DNA of 64,000 nucleotides from Andrena cerasifolii (taxonomy: Eukaryota; Arthropoda; Insecta; Hymenoptera; Andrenidae): the NCBI RefSeq assembly GCF_050908995.1, contig NC_135120.1:4167433-4231432 (forward strand), given 5' to 3'. Positions 33,881 to 43,946 of the stretch are shown here, piece by piece; position 1 is the first letter of the stretch, and every line of letters begins with the position of its first letter. The notes beneath the pieces are model-generated. The model saw only the letters and a list, made by a program, of their open reading frames with translations, was not told where the DNA came from and did no database searches. The translations under genes were made by a program, and so were the position numbers.

Positions 33881-34501
33881 CTAATCATCCCACTCGATCA
33901 CATCATCAGCAAATAGATTAGTTAATGGTAAATCCATAGGAACTTGGACAGGGTCAGTTTGAACTGCAACAACAATAGCCCGAAGCCCCGATACTTTATT
34001 CCTATAGGTATCAAAATCAATATTTTCCGCCTTGACGTTTCGCCAAGCCACACTCTTTGGATGATACGCATGATTATTCCGAGATACAGTTATTTGTACA
34101 TTATCATCATCATCGAAATCGCCTAAAAACGTTTGTTGTTCATATCGATGCATCCAATATTCCTCATCATCCTCGAAGTAGTCGTGTATTGGATTATCGC
34201 ATTTTTTAAAAACTTTTAACAAAATGTCGCCATCCTGATTAGCTTCCGCCTCATAAAGTTCTGCACATCGAATTTCTTCGGTTTGAACCGTAACATTTCG
34301 ACAGGCCACATACAGTTTCGGGCTGGATGAATGGATAACTGCCGTAGCAGCGGTGATCGTAGCGGTAGCCGGACGTTTCAAATTCATGGGCAATGACATA
34401 ATCTGAAACCGAGTTTTCTTATAATTCTCAAACTTACTAACACAACGATTCACTAAAATAGGATAATGGAAACTTACGGTATTAATCGATTGTATTTCCA
34501 T
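33881..34501 (-). CDS. Unknown 206-codon acidic protein, left-arm copy
   Basis: An intact reading frame on minus, mirrored at 37773-38393; the two predicted proteins differ at one residue (Ile here, Ser there, in SGLRA(I/S)VVAVQ). I do not recognise the protein. Visible: Ala/Thr-rich stretch (PATATITAATAV, about residues 43-54), KLYVACRNVTVQTEE, an acidic cluster HDYFEDDEEYW (about residues 105-115), FLGDFDDDD, and an acidic end DDVIEWDD. No signal peptide or membrane segment. AATAAA lies just after the stop. See the right-arm copy for a possible intron. Confidence 0.6.
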   Translation of the reverse strand: MEIQSINTVSFHYPILVNRCVSKFENYKKTRFQIMSLPMNLKRPATATITAATAVIHSSSPKLYVACRNVTVQTEEIRCAELYEAEANQDGDILLKVFKKCDNPIHDYFEDDEEYWMHRYEQQTFLGDFDDDDNVQITVSRNNHAYHPKSVAWRNVKAENIDFDTYRNKVSGLRAIVVAVQTDPVQVPMDLPLTNLFADDVIEWDD

Positions 34502-34867
34502 GCGTTGAACGATTGATAATATCCTTCAAAAGCAGTCTTCTTCAAAGCAATTTCACGTAACACAAAAAATGAAAAAAGTGTTTCAAAGAACTGTCAAAGT
34601 GACTGCACGTTGACCACGATTTGAAGACAACTGGTCTCGCTGCATCTCCAAGCTCCACATGTGGGCCCATGCCTAAAGTTGCAGAGCTTTGCAAAGTAGG
34701 ATGCCTTTGTTCTTCGCCATCTACATCACAGGCCACCTGCATTTTCGCTGACCATCCTCACCCTCTATACATATTCGAATTATTCACTAACCATCCTCAG
34801 AGTGCACTTATCATGTTCATCGAATTCTTCTCCCTTCTTCTTTGGACACATCTTTTCGACTAGGTAA

Positions 34868-35275
34868 CACCACTTTTGATCGCGTATCGAACGTGTATTG
34901 GACGTCTATTGAACCACTTTCAACACATAACGTACCACTTTCAACGTCTATCGTACCACTTTCAACGCCTAACGTACCACTCTGAACGTGTATCGAACGT
35001 CTATTGAACCTCTTTCAACGTCTATTGTACCACTTTCAACGCCTAACGTACCACTCTGAACGTGTATCGAACGTCCATCGTACCACTTTCAACGTCTATC
35101 GTACCACTTTCAACGTCTATCGTACCACTTTCAACGTCTATCGTATCACTTTCAACGCCTAACGTACCACTCTGAACGTCTATCAAACGTCTATCGTACC
35201 ACTTTCAACGCCTAACGTACCACTCTGTACGTCTATCAAACGTCTATCATACGTGTATGGTTACCGCTTTGATCA
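34868..35275. repeat. Minisatellite, left-arm copy
   Basis: About twenty imperfect units built on taccactttcaacgtctatcg and variants (gcctaacg, ctctgaacgtgtatcgaacg). It lies just upstream of the 206-codon gene and is mirrored at 36999-37406. Confidence 0.9.
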
Positions 35276-35475
35276 CGAATCGTACTACTTCTACATAATA
35301 ATTACAACTATCGTCTTAATCTAGCGTACATGCAGGAGGTTGGTGGTTGAGGAGGGTGAAGCAAAACAGTTATGCATTAACAATTGATTATATTTTATTT
35401 GTGTATTTCCCTCTGGCGTTTAGACCACCAGTTGAATATTTTTAAATACATTTTGCATGGCACAGTGCTTTGCGT

Positions 35476-35612
35476 GTCAGCCACATCGCAGAGTATTAAC
35501 TACATTTAGCTTATTTAGGGATTTGATATCCTGGTAGTCAATGTCCAGCGTCTCCATGATCACGTCCGCTCTCGTATTTTCATCGAGGAAATCCACGAGC
35601 CAATCGCAGCAA
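35476..35612 (-). other. Short candidate coding stretch, left-arm copy
   Basis: Minus frame NCCDWLVDFLDENTRADVIM then ETLDIDYQDIKSLNKLNVVN, about 45 codons to a stop. The composition looks protein-like but the length is within chance. An acceptor-like tttgcag or aaatag precedes it. Mirrored at 36662-36798. Confidence 0.25.
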
Positions 35613-35685
35613 TTCCTATTTCAATTGCTCTGCAAATTACGCCATACTATACTATTCTTTGTTATATTATATTAAAGTAATTTGA

Positions 35686-36588
35686 AATTTGGTTTTTAGG
35701 GTGGGTTAACCTAATCTCCACACTCGCGGCGAAAGTGTCAAAAGAAAAAAAGACCGGGTAAGCTGTTCATTCAATGGTAACGTAAGAAATGTACACTTTT
35801 ATCAATGAATGAACGGCAGTGAGGACAAATATTGAATAAACGGAATTAATGCCGTATAAGTTATGAGTAAAAAGAAAATAAAAAGAAAAATAGGCGTTAA
35901 TTTTTTCGTATTACATGAGCAACGTTCATTCACTGGGGGGTTTTCTTTCACTGGACAGGTCACTCTACAGATGATTTTTTATCTGGGGAACTATTTATCG
36001 TATTTACTCGATTCCTTTTTATTTTAATCGAGAAAAATCGACCTTCTTGAATAATATTTTTCAGGTTGAAAAATCATTTTCACAATAATGAGAATTATGA
36101 ACAAAGTCTTATTTTGCAAATTTCGGCTCGAGGTCACGATTTTTAAAATACCTCTAAAATACTACCATATTCGCTAAAATGTTCTCTATAAAATAAGGCT
36201 ACATGGCGTGGTGCTGCATCATTTAGGTGTTACCGCTCATATTCAACGTCGTAGTCAGTTGTGGGCTCCTTTCATCAGGAGAGGATAATACGATCATTAT
36301 GTAAATAATACACCGTATTTTTAACTGCATTTTATATAAAAGGAAGTGTTTGCAAAAGGAATACTTTCCTTGCCATACGACAAGTACTGAAATTTTATGA
36401 TGTAAGCAAAGTGGAAACTAATGTAAAATATTTTATGATATTCCAAGAAATAGAAAAAAACGATTTTTATTATTTTCATTACAATTCTTAAGTTCCGTAA
36501 ATTTAAATTGCAAATGATGTTTGTCAACTGTTTGGAGAACCTGTCACCTTCTTAAGGTTAATTAGAATATAAATAAATAAAATATAAA
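35686..36588. other. Palindrome spacer (903 bp)
   Basis: Unpaired, AT-rich centre of the giant palindrome. I see no gene. Words gttcattcaatgg and acgttcattcactgg occur in inverted or near order around 35770-35935. Confidence 0.8.
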
Positions 36589-36661
36589 TCAAAGTACTTT
36601 AATATAATATAACAAAGAATAGTATAGTATGGCATAATTTGCAGAGCAATTGAAATAGGAA

Positions 36662-36798
36662 TTGCTGCGATTGGCTCGTGGATTTCCTCGATGAAAATAC
36701 GAGAGCGGACGTGATCATGGAGACGCTGGACATTGACTACCAGGATATCAAATCCCTAAATAAGCTAAATGTAGTTAATACTCTGCGATGTGGCTGAC
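36662..36798 (+). other. Short candidate coding stretch, right-arm copy
   Basis: Mirror of 35476-35612, reading NCCDWLVDFLDENTRADVIM onward to a stop after CG. Not recognised. Confidence 0.25.
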
Positions 36799-36998
36799 AC
36801 GCAAAGCACTGTGCCATGCAAAATGTATTTAAAAATATTCAACTGGTGGTCTAAACGCCAGAGGGAAATACACAAATAAAATATAATCAATTGTTAATGC
36901 ATAACTGTTTTGCTTCACCCTCCTCAACCACCAACCTCCTGCATGTACGCTAGATTAAGACGATAGTTGTAATTATTATGTAGAAGTAGTACGATTCG

Positions 36999-37406
36999 TG
37001 ATCAAAGCGGTAACCATACACGTATGATAGACGTTTGATAGACGTACAGAGTGGTACGTTAGGCGTTGAAAGTGGTACGATAGACGTTTGATAGACGTTC
37101 AGAGTGGTACGTTAGGCGTTGAAAGTGATACGATAGACGTTGAAAGTGGTACGATAGACGTTGAAAGTGGTACGATAGACGTTGAAAGTGGTACGATGGA
37201 CGTTCGATACACGTTCAGAGTGGTACGTTAGGCGTTGAAAGTGGTACAATAGACGTTGAAAGAGGTTCAATAGACGTTCGATACACGTTCAGAGTGGTAC
37301 GTTAGGCGTTGAAAGTGGTACGATAGACGTTGAAAGTGGTACGTTATGTGTTGAAAGTGGTTCAATAGACGTCCAATACACGTTCGATACGCGATCAAAA
37401 GTGGTG
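36999..37406. repeat. Minisatellite, right-arm copy
   Basis: Mirror of 34868-35275: units of cgatagacgttgaaagtggt and variants. It lies upstream of the right-arm gene, so the two gene copies face away from a shared centre flanked by two minisatellites. Confidence 0.9.
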
Positions 37407-37772
37407 TGACCTAGTCGAAAAGATGTGTCCAAAGAAGAAGGGAGAAGAATTCGATGAACATGATAAGTGCACTCTGAGGATGGTTAGTGAATAATTCGAA
37501 TATGTATAGAGGGTGAGGATGGTCAGCAAAAATGCAGGTGGCCTGTGATGTAGATGGCGAAGAACAAAGGCATCCTACTTTGCAAAGCTCTGCAACTTTA
37601 GGCATGGGCCCACATGTGGAGCTTGGAGATGCAGCGAGACCAGTTGTCTTCAAATCGTGGTCAACGTGCAGTCACTTTGACAGTTCTTTGAAACACTTTT
37701 TTCATTTTTTGTGTTACGTGAAATTGCTTTGAAGAAGACTGCTTTTGAAGGATATTATCAATCGTTCAACGC

Positions 37773-38393
37773 ATGGAAATACAATCGATTAATACCGTAA
37801 GTTTCCATTATCCTATTTTAGTGAATCGTTGTGTTAGTAAGTTTGAGAATTATAAGAAAACTCGGTTTCAGATTATGTCATTGCCCATGAATTTGAAACG
37901 TCCGGCTACCGCTACGATCACCGCTGCTACGGCAGTTATCCATTCATCCAGCCCGAAACTGTATGTGGCCTGTCGAAATGTTACGGTTCAAACCGAAGAA
38001 ATTCGATGTGCAGAACTTTATGAGGCGGAAGCTAATCAGGATGGCGACATTTTGTTAAAAGTTTTTAAAAAATGCGATAATCCAATACACGACTACTTCG
38101 AGGATGATGAGGAATATTGGATGCATCGATATGAACAACAAACGTTTTTAGGCGATTTCGATGATGATGATAATGTACAAATAACTGTATCTCGGAATAA
38201 TCATGCGTATCATCCAAAGAGTGTGGCTTGGCGAAACGTCAAGGCGGAAAATATTGATTTTGATACCTATAGGAATAAAGTATCGGGGCTTCGGGCTAGT
38301 GTTGTTGCAGTTCAAACTGACCCTGTCCAAGTTCCTATGGATTTACCATTAACTAATCTATTTGCTGATGATGTGATCGAGTGGGATGATTAG
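37773..38393 (+). CDS. Unknown 206-codon acidic protein, right-arm copy
   Basis: Same frame as 33881-34501. Starts MEIQSINT; ends ADDVIEWDD, stop, then AATAAA within 10 bp. A GTAAGT at 37797 and TTCAG at 37871 delimit a possible 75-bp intron, a multiple of three, so the frame is open with or without it; spliced, the protein would be about 181 residues starting MEIQSINT-IMSLPMNLKRP. Upstream, 37532-37732 is another open frame of 66 codons, perhaps 5' UTR. The function is unknown. Two intact copies with a polyadenylation signal argue for a real gene, though recent duplication would also keep a chance frame intact. Confidence 0.6.
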   Translation: MEIQSINTVSFHYPILVNRCVSKFENYKKTRFQIMSLPMNLKRPATATITAATAVIHSSSPKLYVACRNVTVQTEEIRCAELYEAEANQDGDILLKVFKKCDNPIHDYFEDDEEYWMHRYEQQTFLGDFDDDDNVQITVSRNNHAYHPKSVAWRNVKAENIDFDTYRNKVSGLRASVVAVQTDPVQVPMDLPLTNLFADDVIEWDD

Positions 38394-38743
38394 GCCAAAT
38401 AAATTTTAATTATTTTTTTTATATTCTATATTATTCCTTCGTATTATTCTTTCATATTATTATTTGTAACAATATATATTTCTTAAACATATATTATTTC
38501 TCAATTTTATTTACCCGTGTTCCTCCTCTCACCGCCTAATTTTTAAGATTCGCCATTTCAATGATTATTATTTCTCTGCGTTGGGAAAAAAGATTTCTGC
38601 TGACGCTGCATAATTCTATTTCGTTCTTCGCGCCGCCAAGTGACATCACCCTGCACGGCCGCTCCAGAGGAGTCGAATTACGCGAGATCGCGCGAAACGC
38701 AGCGACGTTAAATCGGAACGCTTTGAAAAAATGTTAGCTTTAG

Positions 38744-39234
38744 AATGCATGCGATTCTATCCCCTATGTAGTGGTATCTCTTTCCCTCCTAGAATTTTAA
38801 CTTTAAAGTAATGCTCCGTCTCTTTCCCTCGAAGACGCGGTGTCGAAAAACGCCGATCTTTCCCGACATCGTCCGAAACAATTTCTGATGCATATTGGTT
38901 TGGAAAAAAAATCGTAGGACAGTCCCCACCCTGGGTTAGGTCTGAAAATATTTTCGGGTGGAGCAAGTTCTGAAAGAGATTTTTTTCGGGGGTCAATGCC
39001 TCCCTCTGAAAAATTTCCGACGGTGCGCCAGGTCTGGAGAGACCTCCGCGGCGGTTCGGCCCGGACTGATCCCCTCCACGATTACAGCTTCCCTCAATCC
39101 GCGGCTCGTGCGCGCGCACCCGGTCTTCCTCTCCCCGCAAGCCCCGCGCCTATGTTTCTCTCCGCGGTGCTCCCCCGCGCGCCCTCACTCCCCCCCGCCC
39201 CCGCGCTCCCCTCGGAGGACCTGGTCTAGAATCC
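38744..39234. other. GC-rich block in right arm
   Basis: Mirror of 33040-33530. No supported gene. Confidence 0.4.
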
Positions 39235-39263
39235 CCATAGTCTTACTACTCAAGAGCATAATT

Positions 39264-39646
39264 GGGGCGTCTTTTTGGGGCTTTGAAAGGGGGTACTCAT
39301 CCCATTGCATTGATTTTGGGGTTTTTGATTGGAGGGGTTTGAGAGTGGCTTGTTACGCGTCGCGGAGAGGGGTGAGACGTGGTGTCGAGTTAAAACGGTT
39401 GTTGGGGCGAGGGACTTGTTTAGATTTAGGTACGAGGGAGGAGATCGTGCCTCTTAGGGCGAAGAGGGGAAGAGGAATTTCATAGTTGACCATCTCGAGA
39501 TGGGGACCTCTAAGGTGCATCGTCTAGATGGCCCGATGGTTGAGGAAAGGGTTAAGAGCTGAGTTTTATAGATAGTGATGGAGTTGTGGCGTGATTTACA
39601 GGGAAGATGCTAGTTATGACCGCGCGAAGAATAGTGGGTCGTCACA
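39264..39646 (-). mobile_element. LTR fragment, right-arm copy
   Basis: Mirror of 32628-33010, minus orientation, starting TGTGACGACCC at 39646. Confidence 0.55.
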
Positions 39647-40274
39647 CCCGACGCGTGTAGTTCAGATTTGGGCGGTGTTTTATTACAATATCAACCTAGT
39701 GGGAGGCTGCTGCCTGTCAGTTACTACAGCAGAAAAACGACTCGCGAAGAAAACAAGTAGCACTCGGCTGAATTAGAGACGCTCGCAACCGTAAGCACCA
39801 TCGAAAAATTTAGAGTGTACCTCATTAGAATTAGCTTTGTCATTAAAACTGATTGTAATAGTCTAAAGATGTTAAGTAGCAAGCGTGATTTACATCCACG
39901 TATCGGGCGGTGGTTTATCCGGCTCACTGAGTTCCGTATACCATAGAATATCTAAAATCCGAACAGAATGAAGTCGCTGACGCGTTAAGCCGATTTCCTG
40001 TGTATCTCCACGAGGCGTCTTGACGGTGGATAATACCTTTTAATTACTATATTTGTGGCATCTTTCTTGCGTGCGTCGGGGCAAAAGCGGACTCAGAGCC
40101 AGGTGAAAAATCATTCGCACTTTACGATCGATAATTTATTATTTCTCTAAGAACGTTTCGACAACATTTGTCATATGAATGATAAAATTGAGTTATATTT
40201 TCCTACTTCCCCTTGCGTATAAACTCTAAATAAATTTTATGACGTTTTGAAACATTAACGGTATGCTTCTCGAT
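39629..40274 (+). pseudogene. Ty3/Gypsy RNase H and linker, right-arm copy
   Basis: Same content as 32000-32645 but on plus, in line with the RT at 31061-31918. The RT ends where this part should begin, so RT and RNase H were probably one pol before the palindrome arose between them. It ends at the hairpin-family module near 40275. Confidence 0.8.
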
Positions 40275-40450
40275 TCTGCAGATGTACCTACCTAGCATTT
40301 GTGACAGAAAAGAATTGTCCAGCCTTTGGGCCTGCCATTCCTGGCGTAGACCTTTGCCAGGTAGGTATCTGTTTCAACAGGCAATGGCCAACGCGTACCA
40401 CCCGTGGCGCGAACAGGACCACCCCCGGTGCACGCTATTCCAACTTTAGC
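40256..40450 (-). repeat. Fragment of hairpin family HP1
   Basis: It matches the arm of 42757-43944 (ctcgat-c-gcagatgtacct, gaattgtccagcctttgggc, tggcgtagacctttg, caacaggca, ccacccgtgg). The same module, shorter, forms the outer end of the left palindrome arm (31919-32005). Confidence 0.75.
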
Positions 40451-40770
40451 TTTAAAAAGTTACAACGAAACCTTGCAAACAACGAAAATTAAGGAAGCAA
40501 CCAGCGGAGGTATTCCATTTTACATTTATTGTTTCGTAGAATTGTCGTTATCTGTAACGGTTATGTAAATCATCGGGTATCAAATCAATTATAACCGAAA
40601 CAGAATAAAACAGTAAAACTGTATACTTGACTTTGATATGTTACGGAATTGTGTTTATTTTTTAAATTCGATAAATTAAAATATAAGTGTGCAGGATTTG
40701 GAAAACAGTTGGGACATTTGAAATAAGATAAATCGTTCAATAAATATTTGAAAATGTAATTTTTCGTTAA

Positions 40771-42598
40771 CCCTTATGTCAATAACCAAAAGTCCCTACG
40801 TTGCCCACCCGTGACAGTAATACGCGTGTAAAATTTCAGCCCAATCGGTTAATATCTTCTATTCTGAACCTCGCCTTCAATTTTCGCAATTTTAGTGAAA
40901 AATACCAAAATGTTGACAAACGCAGAATATGTAACGGTTTCGTTTCTGTTGCGTTCTGGTGCGTGTAATATACCGTAAAAGCACTTCTTATTGCTTGAAA
41001 CCAATTTGGAGGGATTTGTTGTGCTGTGAAACGCAGGGAAAATACATCGCTAAGGACTGAAGGTACAGTGACTGTGCTTCCCACGCGCCTCGTTTCCGTT
41101 CCACGTTCCACTGTCCAACAGCCATTTTGATCTGTATCATTCAATAGCCGTTTCTTATAGACTGATGTGCGCTGAACACGAATCCGCAAACCGTTTGTCA
41201 TCAGCCTCAGTTTTCCAGAAATTCGATTTTGAAAAAAAAAAAAAAATTTTCAACTTTGAACATCCTTTGTGTCGAAACAGTAATAGTTATTCGGTTGCTT
41301 TTCCGTCAAATTATTCTATGAACCCTTGCGAACACAACGATATAAGTTATTATTGAATTATAAACATTTAAATATGTTTAAACAACGATCAAAGGGAAAA
41401 GAACACACAAAATGCACCAATTTTTGCAGATACCTTTCTATATATTTCAAAAACTAAGAGTCGAGGAAAAAATCTGACTACTTCACGCGATGCAACGGAC
41501 ATTTTTTATCCGGAATCAATCAGCAGAAATGGTAAGACACCTTTTGTTTACAATACATAAAAGAAAGTGTTTGGCAAAACGTGCTCCGCGAACAGTGCAG
41601 TGCTATTCGGCGCCCGTAGCGCCTTTTGCCAAATTCTTTCGTTTCTGTATTGGAAACAAAAACTGTTTTACCACAGCTGTTGATGTTTTCCGGAGATAAA
41701 ATATCCGGTACATCGCGTAGAGTGGTCAGATTTTCTCCTAGACACTTAGTTTTTGAAATATATAGAAAGATATTTACAAAAATTGGTGCATTTCGAATGT
41801 CCTTTTCCTTTTAATCGTTGTTTAAACATAGTTTAATATTTATAATTCAATAATAACTTATATCGTTGTGTTCGCGAGGGTTCATAGAATAATTTGACGG
41901 AAAGCAACCGAATAACTATTACTGTTTCGACACAAAGGATGTTCAAAGTTGAAAATTTTTATTATGACAAACGGTTTGCGGATTCGTGTTCAGCTCACAT
42001 CAGTCTATAAGAAACGGCTATTGAATGTTACAGATCAAAATGGCTGTTGGACAGTGATACGTGGAACAGAAACAACGCGCGTGGGGAGCACAGTCACTGT
42101 ACCTCCAGTCCTTAGCTATGAGTTTTACCTGCGTTTCACAGCACAACACGTCCCTCTATATTGATTTCAAGCAATAAGAAGTGCAGTACATATTCTGTGT
42201 TTGTCAACATTTTGGTATTTTTCACTAAAATTGTGAAAATTCAAGGCGAAGTTCAGAACAGAGAAATATTAACCGATTGAGCTGAAAATTTACACATGTA
42301 TTACTGTCGTGGGTGGGCAAGTTTCCCGCATTATTACGATGCGCTCCGACGAAAAAAGTGTTTTTCGCTACACCCTAGTACCCGAGTACCTTGGTTATTG
42401 AGAATCACTATGTAAATTTTGACGGGATAATTCTTCGAATCCAAGACCAAACAAAGAAGTCTGAAAATATATTTCGCTTTAAAAATGTTCAAATAACGAA
42501 GATCCAAGCGGTCATGACGAATTTTTCACGGGAACATTAAAAAATTTCATAAAACATGCCAAGGTGGGTACCTCAGTACCCGGTTATTGACATGAGGG
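40771..42598. mobile_element. TTAA-flanked long hairpin element
   Basis: TTAA at 40767-40770 and 42599-42602; termini CCCTTATGTCAATAACC and GGTTATTGACATGAGGG. Arms of about 800 bp are inverted copies around 41582; the right arm has about 200 extra bases between 42340 and 42560. TTAA target and CCC..GGG ends fit piggyBac-like (or Kolobok) movers. No transposase is visible, so it is non-autonomous. Confidence 0.8.
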
Positions 42599-42602
42599 TT
42601 AA

Positions 42603-42756
42603 TATTCACGTGTTGTTGCCACGGGATAATATTATCCGAATAAGCTGAAATTTGGTGTAGCGAAATTTTAGGTTAGAAGGAACAAAACTAGGGGGGGGGG
42701 GGCTCTCCTTTCAGAATCAAAAATTGAAAAATAAGTGGCACCAATATATATATATA
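42603..42756. other. Spacer with poly-G run
   Basis: It contains a run of 12 G near 42690 and a TA microsatellite next to the HP1 element. Confidence 0.6.
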
Positions 42757-43944
42757 CAGGGTGTCCCACTAAGGAGTGGACAGCGCGATATCTCTTAAAG
42801 TATTGTCGATAAAAATATAAAAAAAATAGGGAATTGCATGGTTCGAGGAGGCCCATTTATTAGCGCGAACGAATTTTGTTTCCGATTATTATTTTAAAAG
42901 ATACGATGGTCAAGTTCGGTTTTTCAAATGGAACTATTTTTTTTGAAGACATGAGTTGATAGTGCGTTCCAAGACAAATTCAATAAGCTTTAATGTATAC
43001 ACTTTATTTCCACTGGTTTTTAAGATATTGCGCTTGCAAGTTTACTGATTTTCACTGCAAGAAACCCCTCTGGAATGGCAAAAACCGGGGCGGTCTTACT
43101 GACGCCACGGGTGGCACTGCCTGTTGAAATGGATACTTACCTGCCAAAGGTCTACGCCAGAAATGGCAGGCCCAAAGGCTGGACAATTCTTTTCCGTCAG
43201 AAATGCTACTTAGGTAGGTACATCTCCGGTATCGAGAAGCGCATCGTTACTTTTATTTCGCACTTGCTTCTACGCTCGGATGGCCGGTTCTTTTGTGAGG
43301 GATGCAAATCCGATTGGTTCTGATACAATCTGCTCCCTATGGTTGAAATTTAGTCTAGCAACTTTCACTCCTCCTAACCTAACCAATCCAACTTGCATCC
43401 CTCCCAAAAGAACCGGCCATCCGAGCGTAGAAGCAAGTGCGAAATAAAAGTAACGATGCGCTTCTCGATACCGCAGATGTACCTACCTAAGTAGTATTTC
43501 TGACGGAAAAGAATTGTCCAGCCTTTGGGCCTGCCATTTCTGGCGTAGACCTTTGGCAGGTAAGTATCCATTTCAACAGGCAGTGCCACCCGTGGTGTCA
43601 GTAAGACCGCCCCCGGTTTTTGCCATTTCAGAGGGGTTTCATACAGTGAAAATCAGTAAATTTGCAAGCGCAATATCTTAAAAACCAGTGGAAATAAAGT
43701 GTATACATTAAAGCTTATTGAATTTGTCTTGGAACGCACTATCAACTCAGGTCTTCAAAAAAAATAGTTCCATTTGAAAAACCGAACTTGACCATCGTAT
43801 CTTTTAAAATAATAATCGGAAACAAAATTCGTTCACGCTAATAAATGGGCCCCCTCGAACCATGCAATTCCCTATTTTTTTTATATTTTTATCGACAATA
43901 CTTTAAGAGATATCGCGCTGTCCATTCCTTAGTGGGACACCCTG
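42757..43944. mobile_element. HP1: TA-flanked long hairpin element
   Basis: Ends CAGGGTGTCCCACTAAGGA and TCCTTAGTGGGACACCCTG (one base different). TA is on both sides within a TA tract. The two arms of about 570 bp are inverted copies around a loop near 43330-43370. It is non-coding. The inner module (ctacgccag(g/a)aatggcaggc onward) recurs at both outer edges of the giant palindrome. The terminal GGGTGTCC also starts the element at 52505. Confidence 0.85.
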
Positions 43945-43946
43945 TA

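Larger units (their letters stand above)
31919..35685. repeat. Giant palindrome, left arm
   Basis: It is the reverse complement of 36589-40355. Positions x in this arm pair with 72274-x at every feature I checked, so there is no net insertion or deletion over 3,767 bp. I counted only a handful of mismatches inside the arm. The outermost 86 bp hold four, so divergence is concentrated at the outer edge. Contents from outside in: hairpin-family module, Gypsy RNase H (minus), LTR fragment, GC-rich block, 206-codon gene (minus), minisatellite, short candidate reading frame. Confidence 0.97.
36589..40355. repeat. Giant palindrome, right arm
   Basis: Mirror copy of 31919-35685. Beyond 40355 the flank continues as hairpin-family sequence for about 90 bp (gcctgttgaaac, reversed), whereas the left arm abuts Gypsy RT at 31918. 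The right arm holds the copy of Gypsy RNase H in the same orientation as the RT at 31061-31918. Confidence 0.97.

Noticed and set aside
35460..35475. CACAGTG word in the palindrome arm as a Transib terminus
   Set aside because: No inverted partner and no 5-bp GC-rich flank duplication.
31919..40355. Simple long-read fold-back artefact
   Set aside because: Such artefacts usually lack a 0.9-kb unique spacer, and the arms carry real mismatches clustered at the rim; still not excluded without reads.
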